Part shown: positions 4,969-6,937 of the stretch, piece after piece | Numbering within the stretch: position 1 is the stretch's first letter | Layout: each line of letters starts with the position of its first letter | Assembly (NCBI GenBank): GCA_903930485.1 | Contig: CAIYYO010000069.1 | Coordinates: forward strand, 1 to 6,937 | Origin: Methanobacteriota archaeon | Lineage (GTDB): Archaea; Altiarchaeota; Altiarchaeia; IMC4; QMZM01 | Direction of reading: 5' to 3' | Length of the DNA: 6,937 nt | Program-made: the position numbers and the translations under genes | Notes under the pieces: generated by a model | Databases searched by the model: none | Told to the model about the DNA's origin: nothing | Seen by the model: only the letters and a program-made list of their open reading frames with translations

Positions 4969-5145
4969 CTATGAAAAGGTTCTCCTCAAAACCCCGCTCC
5001 TTCTAATCAAGTCAGCCGCGACGAAACTCAGGGGCACGGCAATGGCGGCGACGATAAGGAATTTCGCTATCGGATACCGATCGACTCCTTTGAGAAGCAC
5101 GGAGACGGCGATCAGGACAGGCGCAGGTTTGGAGTTTTCTTTGCA
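4969..5145 (-). pseudogene. C-terminal remnant of an acyltransferase-3-like membrane protein
   Basis: Between 5145 and 4969 the minus strand encodes about 58 residues ending at a TAG. The segment P-V-L-I-A-V-S-V-L-L-K, then Y-P-I-A-K-F-L-I-V-A-A-I-A-V-P-L-S-F-V-A, then D-L-I-R-R-S-G-V-L-R-R resembles the last two helices and basic tail of OafA/acyltransferase-3 proteins, in which P-L-S-F and R-R-x-P-G-x-R-R are common near the end. An in-frame TAA at 5148-5146 closes the frame, there is no convincing start, and no homologous sequence is visible upstream. This is therefore best read as the decayed 3' end of a lost gene. The assignment rests on a hydrophobic segment and is tentative. The rest of the 305-base gap 4912-5216 holds only promoter sequence. 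Confidence 0.45.
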
Positions 5146-5182
5146 TTAGAATGCGTTATGGGGCGGCGAATTTTTTTCCCTC

Positions 5183-5190
5183 CGTTTTAT
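5183..5190 (+). promoter_or_regulatory. weak putative TATA element of the dehydrogenase gene
   Basis: CGTTTTAT is centred about 30 bases before the GTG at 5217. No SD precedes that GTG, so leaderless initiation is plausible. CATAATTAAT at 5201-5210 is a second A/T patch but sits too close to the start. Confidence 0.3.
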
Positions 5191-5216
5191 CTGCGGGTTT
5201 CCATAATTAATCAGCC

Positions 5217-6215
5217 GTGAAAATAGCCTTTTTCGAGACCAAGGACTGGGAGGAACCCCTTCTAAAGGATATGCTGAAGGGCCACGTTCTTTCGTTTTAC
5301 AGCGAGCCCTTGTCCTTGGATAATGTCGAGAAAGCGGAGGATGCGGATATCCTCTCGATTTTCATTTATTCAAAGGTTGACGCAGGCACCCTCCCGAAGC
5401 TGCTGGACCTGAAGCTGATAGTGACAAGGTCTACGGGATACGATCACATAGACGTGCAGGCATGCAAGGAAAAAGGCATTGCGGTCTGCAACGTCCCTTC
5501 CTACGGCGAGAACACGGTCGCAGAGCACACGTTCGCATTGATGCTCTCTCTTTCCAGGAACATCCACAAGGCATACGTTCGTTCCCTGCAGCACGACCAC
5601 TCCATCGAGGGATTGAAGGGATTCGACCTGAAAGGCAAAACACTCGGCGTAGTGGGTGCGGGAAAAATCGGCCTGCACGTCATCAGGATAGCTAGGGCCT
5701 TCGACATGCGCGTCCTCGCCTTCGACACAAGGCCGGACTCCTTCCTTTCCGAAGTCCTGGGTTTCGAATACGCATCCATGGACGAGATCCTGCGCAGGTC
5801 AGACATAATAACTTTGCACGTGCCCTACAACAAGTACACGCATCACCTGATAAATGCCGAAGCATTGACCAAGGTGAAGAAGGGGGCTTTGTTGATAAAC
5901 ACGTCGCGCGGGGCCGTGGTGGACACGCCTGCGCTTATAGATGCCCTGGATACGGGGATACTCTCAGGCGCGGGACTGGACGTACTCGAAGGAGAGGAAA
6001 CGATCAGCGAAGAAAAACAGCTGTTGCACGAGCCTCAGAAGGCCGAGGCGATGGCAGACCTTGCAAGAGAACACATACTCGTCGACAAGGAGAACGTCGT
6101 CTACACGCCGCATATCGCCTTCTACAGCCAGGAGGCATTGGAACGGATCCTGGAGGAGACTGTGCGAAACATAAACGGGTTCATGGCCGGGAAGACGGTG
6201 AATAGCGTGTACTGA
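5217..6215 (+). CDS. NAD-dependent D-isomer 2-hydroxyacid dehydrogenase (D-lactate dehydrogenase-like)
   Basis: The 332-residue product is complete and of normal length. It reduces a 2-keto acid to the D-2-hydroxy acid, or the reverse. The substrate domain (1-about 100) contains T-R-S-T-G-Y-D-H-I-D (70-79). The Rossmann domain has G147-A-G-K-I-G152 and D170 at the end of the second strand, indicating NAD rather than NADP. Catalytic residues are R231 (N-T-S-R-G), E260 (in D-V-L-E-G-E) and H299 (T-P-H), which fit R235/E264/H296 of Lactobacillus D-lactate dehydrogenase. An insertion of about 30 residues between E260 and H299, rich in Glu and Lys, is typical of a subgroup that includes D-lactate dehydrogenase-like proteins. 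The exact substrate cannot be told. The start is a GTG; no SD is present and there is no close partner gene. Confidence 0.92.
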   Translation: MKIAFFETKDWEEPLLKDMLKGHVLSFYSEPLSLDNVEKAEDADILSIFIYSKVDAGTLPKLLDLKLIVTRSTGYDHIDVQACKEKGIAVCNVPSYGENTVAEHTFALMLSLSRNIHKAYVRSLQHDHSIEGLKGFDLKGKTLGVVGAGKIGLHVIRIARAFDMRVLAFDTRPDSFLSEVLGFEYASMDEILRRSDIITLHVPYNKYTHHLINAEALTKVKKGALLINTSRGAVVDTPALIDALDTGILSGAGLDVLEGEETISEEKQLLHEPQKAEAMADLAREHILVDKENVVYTPHIAFYSQEALERILEETVRNINGFMAGKTVNSVY

Positions 6216-6222
6216 GGCACGA

Positions 6223-6275
6223 TTTTTGTCTTCTTGTAGGAAATGAGCGATTAACATGATTTTTATTTTTCTTAT
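6223..6275 (+). terminator. T-rich stretch after the dehydrogenase gene
   Basis: Three T-tracts follow the stop: ATTTTTGTCTTCTTG, then GATTTTTATTTTTCTTAT. No stem is seen; archaeal termination often needs only such T-runs. The second block may also act as the A/T-rich promoter of the gene that follows, since its centre lies about 25-30 bases before the candidate starts. Confidence 0.4.
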
Positions 6276-6286
6276 ACCTGATATTC

Positions 6287-6937
6287 ATGTATCCTATGGA
6301 AAAATTTAACATAAACGATTATTTAAAAGAAGCCGAAGCCTTGGAAAAGCTGTTCTCTGAATTTATAGATAAGTGTGATATAACGACGAATTTTTATAAT
6401 TCTTATCCTAGACAGTATACTGCTGTGAATGATGACTCCAGAAGACTACAGAGAGAATTGTTAAAGCGGTATGAAACTTGGTTTGCAGTGACGAAGTTAA
6501 TCGTAAACCAGTATTCTGATAGGACTTCGGAATTTATTGGTGAATACAAAAAAATAAAAAACATTATTTTACTTTCAGATCGAAAAGAAAAAAGCACATG
6601 GAAATCTGACTTCATAGAAAACTTTGATACTCAGGTCAATATCTTACATACTATCAATCCGATAATCTTAATACAAGAAGCGAATTTCAAGAAACTGATA
6701 ACAGCTGATGTAATCAATTCCGAATTGGATCAGGCAGAAGTTTTATACGAACATGAATTTTATCGGCCTGCTGGTGCGATCGCAGGAGTCGTGTTGGAAA
6801 GATATCTGAAAACGCTTTGTGAGGTAAATGCCATACCCTTTAATGATAAGGATACTATTGATCCTCTTGCCACCAAAATTTACACGTCTAAGAAGATTGC
6901 CGACTTTGATGGAACTTTTCTTAAATCTATTCAACAC
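6287..6937 (+). CDS. HEPN-like helical protein, N-terminal part (runs off right edge)
   Basis: The frame is open from the ATG at 6287 (MYPMEKF...) to the window end, 217 codons without a stop; the ATG at 6296 is an equally possible start. The first 140 residues are charged and apparently helical, with no motif I know. About residues 148-180 read A-E-V-L-Y-E-H-E-F-Y-R-P-A-G-A-I-A-G-V-V-L-E-R-Y-L-K-T-L-C-E. This pattern occurs in HEPN-related proteins (DUF4145-like) just before the catalytic R-N-x-x-x-H helix. The last residues L-K-S-I-Q-H match the point where that helix begins, so the diagnostic residues would lie just outside. HEPN proteins are often RNases in defence or toxin systems, but nothing here proves activity. 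The DNA is clearly more A/T-rich than its neighbours (6541-6600 has 13 G/C in 60), suggesting acquisition by transfer. Confidence 0.7.
   Translation, partial: MYPMEKFNINDYLKEAEALEKLFSEFIDKCDITTNFYNSYPRQYTAVNDDSRRLQRELLKRYETWFAVTKLIVNQYSDRTSEFIGEYKKIKNIILLSDRKEKSTWKSDFIENFDTQVNILHTINPIILIQEANFKKLITADVINSELDQAEVLYEHEFYRPAGAIAGVVLERYLKTLCEVNAIPFNDKDTIDPLATKIYTSKKIADFDGTFLKSIQH

Noticed and set aside
4925..5149. A 74-codon plus-strand ORF in the gap before the dehydrogenase
   Set aside because: It has no SD and a basic, featureless product, and it is antisense to the acyltransferase-like remnant.
1..6937. CRISPR array, tRNA or rRNA genes, intact transposase
   Set aside because: No regularly spaced direct repeats, no cloverleaf or rRNA-like sequence and no transposase-like protein were seen on either strand.
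1..6937. Avoidance of GATC sites as a footprint of the DpnI-like enzyme
   Set aside because: GATC is frequent, for example many times within dinB, so there is no visible avoidance. A methyl-directed enzyme would not be expected to impose one in a host that lacks Dam methylation.

Overview
The window looks like archaeal chromosome. The main evidence is the DinB polymerase, whose fingers segment (V-Y-S-G-R-x-E-x-S-G-A-V-A-T) matches the archaeal Dpo4/Dbh subfamily. Several starts also lack a Shine-Dalgarno (SD) sequence and instead have an A/T-rich TATA-like box about 25-35 bases upstream. Codon use favours AUA and AGG/AGA. I cannot name the genus.

Layout. Bases 1-2139 hold a tight minus-strand cluster read right to left: dinB (translesion polymerase), two small unrecognised ORFs (78 and 106 aa) that overlap each other, and the N-terminal 154 codons of a DpnI-family methyl-directed restriction endonuclease that runs off the left edge. 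Bases 2140-2320 are a divergent promoter region unusually rich in inverted repeats; one hairpin would bury a good SD of dinB. To the right, on the plus strand, lies an AlkD-type alkylpurine DNA glycosylase, so two DNA-damage genes share this region. Next come a lipoprotein cupredoxin with a full type I copper site and a 75-aa two-helix membrane protein 6 bases behind it, probably one two-gene unit. A GNAT acetyltransferase with its own promoter follows, and it converges on a minus-strand six-helix membrane protein of unknown function.

Bases 4912-5216 carry the promoter of that membrane gene and what looks like the decayed C-terminal end of an acyltransferase-3 membrane protein. A complete NAD-dependent D-2-hydroxyacid dehydrogenase (5217-6215) follows. 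After a T-rich spacer the base composition falls sharply to A/T, and an incomplete ORF with a HEPN-like helical segment runs off the right edge.

The most interesting part is the left half: a mutagenic polymerase co-directional with a methyl-directed nuclease, joined by two uncharacterised ORFs whose overlap sits on a short GATC repeat, and headed by a structured leader. The AT-rich HEPN-like gene at the right edge may be the start of a second acquired segment.
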